Assembly: GCA_027011025.1 (NCBI GenBank)
Contig: JALVAU010000207.1
Coordinates: forward strand, 1-8,582
Source: Campylobacteraceae bacterium
GTDB taxonomy: Bacteria > Campylobacterota > Campylobacteria > Campylobacterales > Sulfurospirillaceae
Direction: 5' to 3'
Length of the DNA stretch: 8,582 bases
The position numbers were made by a program, and so were the translations under genes. Below, piece by piece: positions 1 through 6,330 of this stretch; the first letter of the stretch is position 1, and each line of letters opens with the position of its first letter. A model generated the notes under the pieces. The model was not told the origin of the DNA. It worked only from the letters and a program-made list of their open reading frames with translations, and did not search any database.

Positions 1-471
1 ATTCAAGGACCAAATTTAAATATGCTAGGACATAGAGAGCAAAATATCTATGGACCTATGAAGTTAGAACAAATCCATGAGCAGATGGAAGCGGTTGCTA
101 AGGAAAATAAGGTAGAGATGGAGTTTTTTCAATCAAACTTAGAGGGTGAAATAGTAGATAAGATTCAAGAGTGTTTAGGTGATGCAGATGGTATTATCAT
201 TAATCCTGCTGCTTATTCACATACATCTATCGCCATTAGAGATGCTATAAGTGCAGTTGCATTGCCAACAGTAGAGGTACATATCAGCAATATTTATAGA
301 AGAGAAGATTTTAGAGCAAAAAGCATGACTGCCGGTGTCAGTACAGGTATTATAAGTGGCTTTGGACCATTTGGTTATCATTTGGCTACTATTTCACTAT
401 TGCAGATTTTAGGCGAGATGGAAGCTATGAAACAAGCCGAAGCACAACAAGCAAAAACTCAAAGTAATTGA
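1..471 (+). CDS. aroQ: 3-dehydroquinate dehydratase, type II (5' partial)
   Basis: Type II dehydroquinase, which converts 3-dehydroquinate to 3-dehydroshikimate in the cytosolic shikimate pathway. The frame is open from base 1, so the gene starts upstream of the window; the ATG at 22 is internal, because the preceding codons read IQGPNLN, the family's N-terminal signature. Only about five residues should be missing. Among the 156 visible residues I see the active-site loop with R12 and Y17 (HREQNIYG), SNLEG at 45-49, N68 and H74 ([10 protein letters not shown]), and EVHISN with the expected catalytic H94, followed by R105. The spacing of these residues matches the family pattern as I know it. 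The last 20 or so residues are a Gln/Ala/Glu-rich tail beyond the core. The TGA stop shares one base with the ATG of the next gene. Identity is very secure. Confidence 0.95.
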   Translation: MQGPNLNMLGHREQNIYGPMKLEQIHEQMEAVAKENKVEMEFFQSNLEGEIVDKIQECLGDADGIIINPAAYSHTSIAIRDAISAVALPTVEVHISNIYRREDFRAKSMTAGVSTGIISGFGPFGYHLATISLLQILGEMEAMKQAEAQQAKTQSN

Positions 472-1499
472 TGAACTATATACTAAAAGATGAGAATGCC
501 GTATACCATGAGTGCGGCTTCTCTTGTGATAATGAACTCTTTCTTAAGCTTGGGAGTGAAGCATTTTTTTTAACAGATTCAAGATATTTTGAAGAAGCTA
601 GGGAGTATATCACAGAGGCTAGGGTCGTTTTGATGGATAGAAGAGATCCATTTAGAGTGGCAAGAGAGTTGATACGAAAATCACACATAAAATCACTAAC
701 CTACAATCCTTTAGAGTGGAGTGTAGATGATTTTGAAAAATTAAGCTCAAAGCTCTCTATAAATCTCAAAAAAAGTATCAATTTTTCGCAAAAAAAGAGA
801 ATAATCAAGAGTGAAATAGAGTTAGATATACTAAGAAAAGCCTCTTTACTTGGCGCAAGAGCATTTGAGAGTTTTGCTAATTTTGTAGCAAAAAACGGCA
901 TAGGACTAAGCGAAAAGAGACTCTTTAATAAGGCAGAAAATATCTTTAAAGATCACGGAGAGTTAGAGCTTAGTTTTGCTCCTATAGTTGCTTTGGATGA
1001 AAATGCAGCAAAACCACATGCCCTGCCAACAGATAAAATTCTAAAAGATGATATGCTGCTTTTGTTAGATGCAGGTGTAAAATACAAGAGGTACTGTTCA
1101 GACAGGACTAGAGTGGCAGAAGCGAACAGTAACATGAAATTTAAAAAAAATGCAAGATTTAAAGATAAGAAAAAGCAGAAGATATATGATATCGTTCTTA
1201 AGGCTCAAGAAGCATCTATAAAAAAAGCTAGAGCAGGTGTGAGTGCTAGTGAAATTGACAAGGCAGGGCGGGATATAATAGAAAATGCCGGATATGGAAA
1301 ATATTTCATACACTCTACAGGGCATGGAGTTGGGCTTGATATCCATGAATTGCCTATCATCGGTGCTAGAAGCAAAGATATGATAGAAGAAAATATGGTC
1401 TTTACGATAGAGCCGGGTATCTATCTTCCGGGTGAATTTGGAATCAGGATTGAGGATACAGTTATAGCAAAGGCTAACGGTGTTGAGGTGATTGGTTGA
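471..1499 (+). CDS. pepQ: M24 family metallopeptidase, Xaa-Pro aminopeptidase/dipeptidase type
   Basis: Cytosolic metallopeptidase of the pita-bread (M24) fold, expected to cleave peptides next to proline using two metal ions. The 342-residue product has a creatinase-like N-terminal domain (about 1-110) and a catalytic domain (about 118-342). All five expected metal ligands are visible: D200 in LLLDAG, D211 in YCSDRTR, H285 in STGHGVGLDIHE, E314 in TIEPGIY and E328 in RIEDT. A lysine-rich insertion (about 221-237) follows the second ligand. I chose ATG 471 because it overlaps the aroQ stop (TGATG) and gives a normal start; a TTG at 468 would add one residue. No clear Shine-Dalgarno is present, so translation probably depends on coupling to aroQ. 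The product is shorter than the roughly 440-residue E. coli PepP and PepQ. The M24 family is certain; aminopeptidase versus dipeptidase cannot be settled from sequence. Confidence 0.88.
   Translation: MNYILKDENAVYHECGFSCDNELFLKLGSEAFFLTDSRYFEEAREYITEARVVLMDRRDPFRVARELIRKSHIKSLTYNPLEWSVDDFEKLSSKLSINLKKSINFSQKKRIIKSEIELDILRKASLLGARAFESFANFVAKNGIGLSEKRLFNKAENIFKDHGELELSFAPIVALDENAAKPHALPTDKILKDDMLLLLDAGVKYKRYCSDRTRVAEANSNMKFKKNARFKDKKKQKIYDIVLKAQEASIKKARAGVSASEIDKAGRDIIENAGYGKYFIHSTGHGVGLDIHELPIIGARSKDMIEENMVFTIEPGIYLPGEFGIRIEDTVIAKANGVEVIG
1485..1490 (+). promoter_or_regulatory. Ribosome binding site for folK
   Basis: GAGGTG lies five bases before TTG 1496, inside the end of the M24 peptidase gene. 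It supports the non-ATG start of folK, which overlaps the upstream TGA by four bases (TTGA). Confidence 0.6.
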
Positions 1500-1978
1500 A
1501 AGAGGTGGTTTTAAATCAAGATTTAACACTCTTTTTTAGTCCACACTTTCCAATCAAAAAAACCAAAAAACCAAATTTTAAACATATCGCAGTGGTTGGT
1601 ATCGGTGGAAATATTGGTGATGTAAAAAAAAGATTTGAATCAGTTTATAGGTATTTTTTAAAAGATAGAAGATTTTATATCCTACAGACATCTCCTATCT
1701 TAAAAAACCCTCCATTTGGGTATCTTGAACAAAAAGATTTCTTAAATGCTATTTTAGTGTTGCAAACGAGTATGAGTGCAAATGAGCTTTTAAAAAATCT
1801 TTTACATGTAGAGAAGCTTCAAAAAAGAGATAGAAGTTTTAAAAATGCTCCAAGGAGCTTGGATTTGGATATAATATTTTATGACAACTTAAATTTAAAG
1901 ACTAAAAATTTGACTATCCCTCATCCTCATTGGAGAGATAGAGTGAGTGTTGTTTTGCCTCTTAGCTTTATAGATTAG
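1496..1978 (+). CDS. folK: 2-amino-4-hydroxy-6-hydroxymethyldihydropteridine pyrophosphokinase (HPPK)
   Basis: Transfers pyrophosphate from ATP to 6-hydroxymethyl-7,8-dihydropterin, a cytosolic step of folate synthesis. In the 160-residue product the core begins near residue 30 with VVGIGGNIGD (the family's GxGSNxGD region), followed by TSPILKNPPFG and the hallmark APRSLDLDIIFYD at 118-130, whose D123 and D125 correspond to the two Mg-binding aspartates. IPHPHWRDRVSVVLPL near the C-terminus is also typical. Two differences from E. coli HPPK stand out: an extension of about 28 residues before the core, and an early C-terminus just after the VVLPLSFID block. The start is TTG with a good Shine-Dalgarno. 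The gene lies between the peptidase and flhF, an arrangement I recall from H. pylori. Product identity is very secure; the exact start slightly less so. Confidence 0.94.
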   Translation: MKEVVLNQDLTLFFSPHFPIKKTKKPNFKHIAVVGIGGNIGDVKKRFESVYRYFLKDRRFYILQTSPILKNPPFGYLEQKDFLNAILVLQTSMSANELLKNLLHVEKLQKRDRSFKNAPRSLDLDIIFYDNLNLKTKNLTIPHPHWRDRVSVVLPLSFID

Positions 1979-1988
1979 TTTTTGTTAG

Positions 1989-1994
1989 AAAGGA
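1989..1994 (+). promoter_or_regulatory. Ribosome binding site for flhF
   Basis: AAAGGA sits seven bases before GTG 2002 and four before the in-frame TTG at 1999. The spacing favours GTG 2002, giving a protein that begins MKFLTFSGE, as expected for FlhF. Confidence 0.6.
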
Positions 1995-2001
1995 ATATTT
2001 G

Positions 2002-3273
2002 GTGAAATTTTTGACTTTTAGTGGGGAGACACCGGCGGTAGCTTTGAAACTTGCACAGCAAGAGTGTGGTGAAAATGCACTTGTGGTTAGCACTAAGCAG
2101 GTACGAAAAAAAACCATAAATACAAGCTCTTTATATGAGGTTGTTGTTGCGGTTGAGGAGGTGGAGGAGAAGTATGTAAAACCAAAACCAAAACCTGTAA
2201 AAAAACAGAGCGAAGATGTTTTGCTAAATATATCTGAAGCTGCAAAACAGATTTCACAAATTGCTCAGGTAACTAGCGAGGGGTTTAGCGTAACAAATGA
2301 TGAAAAAAAACCAAAATCAAAAAAAGCGAATGAAGAGTTAGGCGATATAAAAGAGGAGATAACAAAGTTAGCCGATAAGATTAAACTGATACAAGAGATG
2401 TTTTGGGAAGAGAGGGCACCAAGTAGAAATAATCTACAGATTCCACCAGAATTTTCAGAGATATATAAACTAGCAAGAAAAAGCGGTATGGGTGAGGATC
2501 ACTTGGAAAATATCATGAATCTAACCCTAGAGCATATGCCAAGTCGTATGAGAAGCAATAGTGCAACTATCAAGAGGTATTTTCAAGTCTTACTCCGCAA
2601 ATTGATACCTATAAGGGTAGAGTCAACTGTTCTAAAAAGATCAAAAAGGGTTATGATGTTTGTTGGGCCAACCGGTGTTGGTAAAACAACTACTATCGCA
2701 AAATTGGCTGCTAGATACTCATATCTCCAAGAGAAAAGAAGCAAGGTGGGGATTATCACCTTGGATACTTATAGAATCGGTGCAGTAGAGCAACTTTTTC
2801 AGTATGCAAAGATGATGCGTTTGCCTATAGAGGATGTGGTGGATCCAAATGATTTTAACAGCGCCTTAAATTCTTTGAATTATTGCGACATAATACTCAT
2901 AGATACAGTTGGAAGTTCACAGTATGATAAGCAAAAGCTTTCAAAGCTGGAAAAATTTATTAGAAAAAGTGATTTTAAGATAGATGTAAATTTGGTTCTT
3001 TCGGCAGGATGTAAGCTAGAGGATTTAGAAGAGATTTATAAAAATTTCTCATTTTTGGACTTAGATACACTTATATTTACAAAGTTTGATGAGACAAAAG
3101 CTTTCGGTACAGTCTTTTCTTTGATATACAATACAGATAAACCTGTTAGTTATTTTTCTATAGGTCAAGAAGTACCCGATGATATAGTTGTAGCTTCAAG
3201 CGATTTCTTGGTAAATTGCATACTTGAAGGTTTTAATGCAAAAAAGGAAAAGCATGCAAAGCCAAGCAAATAA
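2002..3273 (+). CDS. flhF: Flagellar biosynthesis GTPase FlhF
   Basis: SRP-family GTPase that helps place the flagellum at the pole, and in Campylobacterota is also needed for flagellar gene expression (established for the family). The 423-residue product has a basic, low-complexity N-terminal B region including a Lys-Pro stretch (VKPKPKPVKK, 59-68), a helical N domain (about 145-210) and a G domain. G motifs visible are the P-loop GPTGVGKTT (222-230), TLDTYRIGAVEQL (253-265), DTVGSS (301-306), TKFDE (360-364) and SIGQEVPDD (386-394). The DTVGSS element lacks the arginine of the usual SRP-GTPase DTAGR. I prefer GTG 2002 on Shine-Dalgarno spacing. The next gene, flhG, overlaps the 3' end by 20 bases, which fits their action as a GTPase and activator pair. 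Identity is essentially certain. Confidence 0.96.
   Translation: MKFLTFSGETPAVALKLAQQECGENALVVSTKQVRKKTINTSSLYEVVVAVEEVEEKYVKPKPKPVKKQSEDVLLNISEAAKQISQIAQVTSEGFSVTNDEKKPKSKKANEELGDIKEEITKLADKIKLIQEMFWEERAPSRNNLQIPPEFSEIYKLARKSGMGEDHLENIMNLTLEHMPSRMRSNSATIKRYFQVLLRKLIPIRVESTVLKRSKRVMMFVGPTGVGKTTTIAKLAARYSYLQEKRSKVGIITLDTYRIGAVEQLFQYAKMMRLPIEDVVDPNDFNSALNSLNYCDIILIDTVGSSQYDKQKLSKLEKFIRKSDFKIDVNLVLSAGCKLEDLEEIYKNFSFLDLDTLIFTKFDETKAFGTVFSLIYNTDKPVSYFSIGQEVPDDIVVASSDFLVNCILEGFNAKKEKHAKPSK
3243..3248 (+). promoter_or_regulatory. Ribosome binding site for flhG, inside flhF
   Basis: AAAGGA lies five bases before ATG 3254 and within the flhF coding region. It selects ATG 3254 over the earlier in-frame TTG 3224 and ATG 3236. 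Confidence 0.65.
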
Positions 3274-4129
3274 ACTAAAAGAGATAGTTGAACAAAGTAC
3301 CTCGCAAAAAAGAGATAAAAACACAAAATTTATAGCTGTTACAAGCGGTAAAGGCGGTGTAGGAAAGAGCACTATCAGCGCAAATATGGCAAATATATTG
3401 TCTCAAAACGGATACAAGGTAGCACTTTTTGATGCAGATATTGGTTTGGCAAATTTGGATGTTATACTTAAGGTAAGTATAGATAAGAATATACTACATG
3501 TACTAAAAGGTGAATGTTCTCTTGGTGATATAATTATAGAGATAAATAAAAATCTTATATTGATACCGGGTGAAAGTGGTGATGAAATCTTGAAGTACAG
3601 CGATCAATTTATCTTTGAAAGATTTTTTGATGAAACTGCGATGCTAGATAATCTGGATTTTGTGATAATAGATACAGGTGCAGGTATAGGAGGACATATA
3701 CAACTTTTTTTAGAGGCAGCAGATGAGGTGATTGTTGTGACTGTGCCAGATCCAGCAGCCATAACAGACGCATATGCCACTATAAAAGTAACAAGTAAGA
3801 TAAAATCATATCTGCATATGTTGATAAATATGACAAAAAATGAAAAAGAGGCACAACTTATATTTGATAAAATAAAGAAAGTTGCGCTCGCAAATATAGG
3901 TGATAACTTAAAATTAAATCTGATAGGAAAACTGCCTGAAGATAAACTTATAGCAAGAAGCATAAAGCAAAGAACACTCTTTACAAATGACTCTCCAAAC
4001 TCAAATGCATCTATGGATTTGAAAAATGTAGTAAACAACTTAGTATATAAGCTGGAACGAAAAGTGCTTAAAGATGGTGAACGCAGAAGTTTTGGTAGCT
4101 TTTTCAAGAGATTAATTGAGAAATTTTAA
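3254..4129 (+). CDS. flhG: Flagellar number regulator FlhG (MinD/ParA-type ATPase)
   Basis: MinD-like ATPase (also called YlxH or FleN) that limits flagellar number and, in well-studied members, stimulates FlhF GTPase activity through an N-terminal helix. The 291-residue product begins with MQSQANKLKEIV, matching the DQAxxLR-like activator motif. It then carries the deviant Walker A SGKGGVGKST (31-40) with the signature lysine K33, the Walker A' segment DADIGLANLD (60-69) and DTGAGI (140-145). The C-terminus (277-291, RRSFGSFFKRLIEKF) is basic and amphipathic, resembling a MinD membrane-targeting helix. ATG 3254 has a strong Shine-Dalgarno and leaves the activator motif at the N-terminus, so longer in-frame starts upstream are unlikely. 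It overlaps flhF by 20 bases. Identity is very secure. Confidence 0.95.
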   Translation: MQSQANKLKEIVEQSTSQKRDKNTKFIAVTSGKGGVGKSTISANMANILSQNGYKVALFDADIGLANLDVILKVSIDKNILHVLKGECSLGDIIIEINKNLILIPGESGDEILKYSDQFIFERFFDETAMLDNLDFVIIDTGAGIGGHIQLFLEAADEVIVVTVPDPAAITDAYATIKVTSKIKSYLHMLINMTKNEKEAQLIFDKIKKVALANIGDNLKLNLIGKLPEDKLIARSIKQRTLFTNDSPNSNASMDLKNVVNNLVYKLERKVLKDGERRSFGSFFKRLIEKF

Positions 4130-4174
4130 AAATTAGACTTTTTGCATGAGGGATTATGTAAGAAATCTATTATT

Positions 4175-4179
4175 AGGGA
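4175..4179 (+). promoter_or_regulatory. Ribosome binding site for the membrane protein at 4187
   Basis: AGGGA is seven bases before GTG 4187 and ten before TTG 4190. The earlier in-frame TTG at 4142 has no comparable site, so the shorter protein is preferred. Confidence 0.5.
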
Positions 4180-4186
4180 AAAAGAA

Positions 4187-4558
4187 GTGTTGCAAGCAGA
4201 GAATTTTATCTATTTTTTTACAGTGTGCGGTTTTTTTATAGGACTTATATTCTCTATATTAAATTTTTCTGCACCTTTTGATATATTGATATATTGTGCT
4301 GGAATAACACTGTTTTTTTATCTGTTTATACATGTGGTAGCTATAAATTTTATAGATTTTTCTACATTTAGTAAAACAATATTTAATAAAAAAGAACATG
4401 AAGAGATAAGTGACTATTTTATAAGAGAGTTAGATGTTAGGGAGAACAGACTTGACTCTATGCTTTTAGATTTAGATAAAATAGATAAAGAATACAAAAG
4501 CAAGATATACTTAAATAGTGCAAGTGAAGGTGTAGATGAGTATAAAAAGGCAGCATAA
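4187..4558 (+). CDS. Uncharacterised two-helix membrane protein of the flhG-fliA interval
   Basis: I recognise the position, not a function: H. pylori and C. jejuni also have, as I recall, a small unnamed membrane protein between flhG and fliA. From GTG 4187 the product is 123 residues. Two hydrophobic segments are clear, about 6-27 and 30-55, separated by a very short turn (NFSAPFD), so the protein is probably an inner-membrane hairpin. The remaining C-terminal part (about 67-123) is charged and probably helical (HEEISDYFIRELDVRENRLD, then a Asp/Lys-rich stretch), most likely cytoplasmic given the flanking lysines. There is no signal peptide cleavage site or catalytic motif. The start is uncertain: TTG 4142 would add 15 residues but lacks a ribosome binding site. 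The 3' end overlaps fliA by 23 bases, so expression is tied to the flagellar regulators. A role in flagellar placement or FliA control is possible but only inferred. Confidence 0.75.
   Translation: MLQAENFIYFFTVCGFFIGLIFSILNFSAPFDILIYCAGITLFFYLFIHVVAINFIDFSTFSKTIFNKKEHEEISDYFIRELDVRENRLDSMLLDLDKIDKEYKSKIYLNSASEGVDEYKKAA
4526..4530 (+). promoter_or_regulatory. Ribosome binding site for fliA
   Basis: GAAGG five bases before ATG 4536, lying within the 3' end of the upstream membrane-protein gene. It supports the 23-base overlap as the true fliA start. Confidence 0.55.
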
Positions 4559-5243
4559 CCCATATATAAGTAGCATAAGAAAAGAACAAGATGAGCTAGT
4601 CTTACAGTATCTTCCTGCCGTTCGTGCTATGGCGTATCGTCTCAGAGAGAGGTTGCCAACATCCATAGATGTTGATGATTTGATCTCTATTGGTACAGAG
4701 GAGATGATAAAGCTTTCTAGAAGATACGATAGGAAGCAAAATGACTCTTTTTGGGGTTATGGCAAAAAGAGAGTTTATGGGTCTATGCTTGATTATCTAC
4801 GCTCTTTGGATGTTATGAGTAGAGCCAATAGGAGACTTGTTAAGTTAGTTAATAAAGAGATAGAAAAATACCTAGCGGTTTATGAAGAAGAGCCTAGTGA
4901 TGAATACATAAGCAAGGTTAGTGGTGAGGATATAAAGAAGATTAGAGAGGCTAGAGATGGTACAAAAATCATCTCTGTTATGCCCATAAATGAGCAAATA
5001 ACTGTATATTCAGGGGAAGATACACCGCAGTTGGTGGAAAAAGAGCAGCTGCTTGAAATTATAAAGAGTGTATTGCTTGGTTTTAAGCAAAGAGAACAGA
5101 TGATAATACAACTCTACTATTTTGAGGAGTTAAACTTAAAAGAGATAAGTGATATTTTGGGTATTAGCGAGTCAAGAATATCTCAAATACACAAAAAACT
5201 TTTAGCTAAGATAAGAGATCAAATAGGAAGTTATAATGGCTGA
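4536..5243 (+). CDS. fliA: RNA polymerase sigma factor for flagellar operon (sigma-28)
   Basis: Sigma-28 of the sigma-70 family; directs RNA polymerase to late flagellar genes such as flagellin and is normally held by the anti-sigma factor FlgM until the hook is built. The 235-residue product shows region 2 (about 22-95: YLPAVRAMAYRLRERLP, DVDDLISIG, then a conserved block ending GSMLDYLRSLD), a region 3 segment (about 100-155), and region 4 with a helix-turn-helix at about 199-225 (LKEISDILGISESRISQIHK). Length fits the family (about 230-255). ATG 4536 has a GAAGG site five bases upstream, within the preceding gene. The 3' end overlaps fliM by eight bases. Its place just before the switch genes is typical of Campylobacterota. 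Identity is very secure. Confidence 0.96.
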   Translation: MSIKRQHNPYISSIRKEQDELVLQYLPAVRAMAYRLRERLPTSIDVDDLISIGTEEMIKLSRRYDRKQNDSFWGYGKKRVYGSMLDYLRSLDVMSRANRRLVKLVNKEIEKYLAVYEEEPSDEYISKVSGEDIKKIREARDGTKIISVMPINEQITVYSGEDTPQLVEKEQLLEIIKSVLLGFKQREQMIIQLYYFEELNLKEISDILGISESRISQIHKKLLAKIRDQIGSYNG

Positions 5244-6279
5244 TATACTAAGTCAAGAAGAGATTGATGCGTTGCTAGAAGTGGTAGATGATGAAGCTGA
5301 AGTAACAGAATCTACACCAACAGGCAACACTGAAGATAGGCAGATAATCCTTTATGATTTTAAAAGACCAAATAGAGTATCAAAAGAGCAGCTTAGGGCG
5401 GTCAAAGGTATTCATGATAAGATGGCAAGAAATTTAGCTTCTCAAGTCTCTTCTATTATGAGAAGTATTGTAGAGATTCAACTTCACTCAGTTGACCAGA
5501 TGACTTATGGTGAGTTTCTAATGTCCTTGCCAATTCCTACAAGTTTCAATGTTTTTTCTATAAAACCATTGGATGGAAGTTGTGTGATTGAGATAAATCC
5601 ATCTATAGCATTTCCTATGATAGATAGACTATTAGGAGGTATAGGAGAGTCATTTGAGGCAACAAGAGAATTAACTGACATAGAGCTCAATCTCTTAGAT
5701 GCAATTTTAAGAATAGTAATGCAAAGACTAAAAGAGGCTTGGGCACCCGTGACAGATATGTATCCGACTGTCGAGGCAAAAGAGTCAAGTCCTAATGTGG
5801 TTCAGATTGTATCACAAAATGAGATAGTTATCATGGTTGTGATGGAGATCATGATAGGAAATTCTAGTGGAATGATAAATATTTGTTATCCTGTTATACA
5901 CCTTGAACCTATACTCTCGAGGCTGGCAAACAGAGATATAATGCTTGGCGAAACAAGTGCCAAGAAGAGCAGAAACAAAGAGTTAAATGCACTAATAGGT
6001 AGAGCTGAAGTATTTTCTGAGGCAATTTTGGGCAAGACAACTTTGAGTGTTGGAGAGCTTTTGGATCTGTCAAAAGGTGATATTGTCAGACTAGATCGTC
6101 CTGCTGATGATCATGCTATGGTGTCAATAGATAAAAAAGATCTGTTTTTAGGTGAAATTGGCTTGCATAGATTTAGAAAATCAGTTAAAATAGAAAAACT
6201 TATAAGAAGTGATAAAGATGAAATTAAAAAAGTTCTCGAAGATCTAGAAAACAAAAGAAGAGAGAAGGTAGGTTCATAA
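5236..6279 (+). CDS. fliM: Flagellar motor switch protein FliM
   Basis: Middle component of the cytoplasmic switch ring, linking FliG to the FliN/FliY ring and receiving phosphorylated CheY. The 347-residue product opens with MADILSQEEIDALLEVV, the conserved CheY-binding peptide of FliM. A CheC-like middle domain follows (about 45-230), including DRLLGGIGESF (130-140, with the GGxG motif) and the ELTDIELNLLD helix (145-155). The C-terminal SpoA (FliN-like) domain spans about 258-325 (KTTLSVGELLDLSKGDIVRL). ATG 5236 is preceded by AGGA at seven bases and overlaps the fliA stop by eight bases. After the TAA at 6277-6279 the same frame stays open to 6330, where it meets the start of fliY; the annotated C-terminus may be shorter than in relatives. 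Identity is certain. Confidence 0.97.
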   Translation: MADILSQEEIDALLEVVDDEAEVTESTPTGNTEDRQIILYDFKRPNRVSKEQLRAVKGIHDKMARNLASQVSSIMRSIVEIQLHSVDQMTYGEFLMSLPIPTSFNVFSIKPLDGSCVIEINPSIAFPMIDRLLGGIGESFEATRELTDIELNLLDAILRIVMQRLKEAWAPVTDMYPTVEAKESSPNVVQIVSQNEIVIMVVMEIMIGNSSGMINICYPVIHLEPILSRLANRDIMLGETSAKKSRNKELNALIGRAEVFSEAILGKTTLSVGELLDLSKGDIVRLDRPADDHAMVSIDKKDLFLGEIGLHRFRKSVKIEKLIRSDKDEIKKVLEDLENKRREKVGS

Positions 6280-6285
6280 CTGACT

Positions 6286-6290
6286 AAAGG
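6286..6290 (+). promoter_or_regulatory. Shine-Dalgarno-like site in the fliM-fliY gap
   Basis: AAAGG seven bases before ATG 6298, inside the 47-base gap between fliM and fliY. It forms a small AAGG-TGT-CCTT inverted repeat that could partly mask it. fliY itself has only GGGG (6318-6321) close to its start. Confidence 0.4.
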
Positions 6291-6297
6291 TGTCCTT

Positions 6298-6330
6298 ATG
6301 AATTTAAGTTTAAAAATGGGGTTAAAATGA
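6298..6330 (+). CDS. Possible 10-codon leader ORF coupled to fliY
   Basis: A short frame reading MNLSLKMGLK starts at ATG 6298 with a well-placed AAAGG and ends at TGA 6328-6330, overlapping the fliY ATG as ATGA. It is in the same frame as fliM, beyond the fliM TAA. It could be a coupling leader that delivers ribosomes to fliY, or the remnant of a longer fliM C-terminus. No peptide function is implied, and chance is a real alternative at this length. Confidence 0.3.
   Translation: MNLSLKMGLK

Noticed and set aside
791..797. A_AAA_AAG slippery heptamer in frame within the M24 peptidase gene, candidate -1 frameshift.
   Set aside because: The -1 frame hits a TGA within a few codons, no stimulatory stem-loop is evident, and such heptamers are common by chance in AT-rich DNA.
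1098..1529. 143-codon minus-strand open frame opposite the M24 peptidase end and folK start.
   Set aside because: Low-complexity, Phe/Tyr/Cys-rich translation with no family resemblance; the plus strand encodes a peptidase with all metal ligands. It is an antisense shadow.
1870..1875. TATAAT inside folK, about 130 bases before flhF, possible internal promoter.
   Set aside because: No supporting upstream element that I can recognise, and A/T-only hexamers of this kind occur often in this window.
3604..4107. 167-codon minus-strand open frame opposite flhG.
   Set aside because: Ser/Ile/Phe-rich shadow of a clearly coding MinD-type gene, with no ribosome site or recognisable motif.
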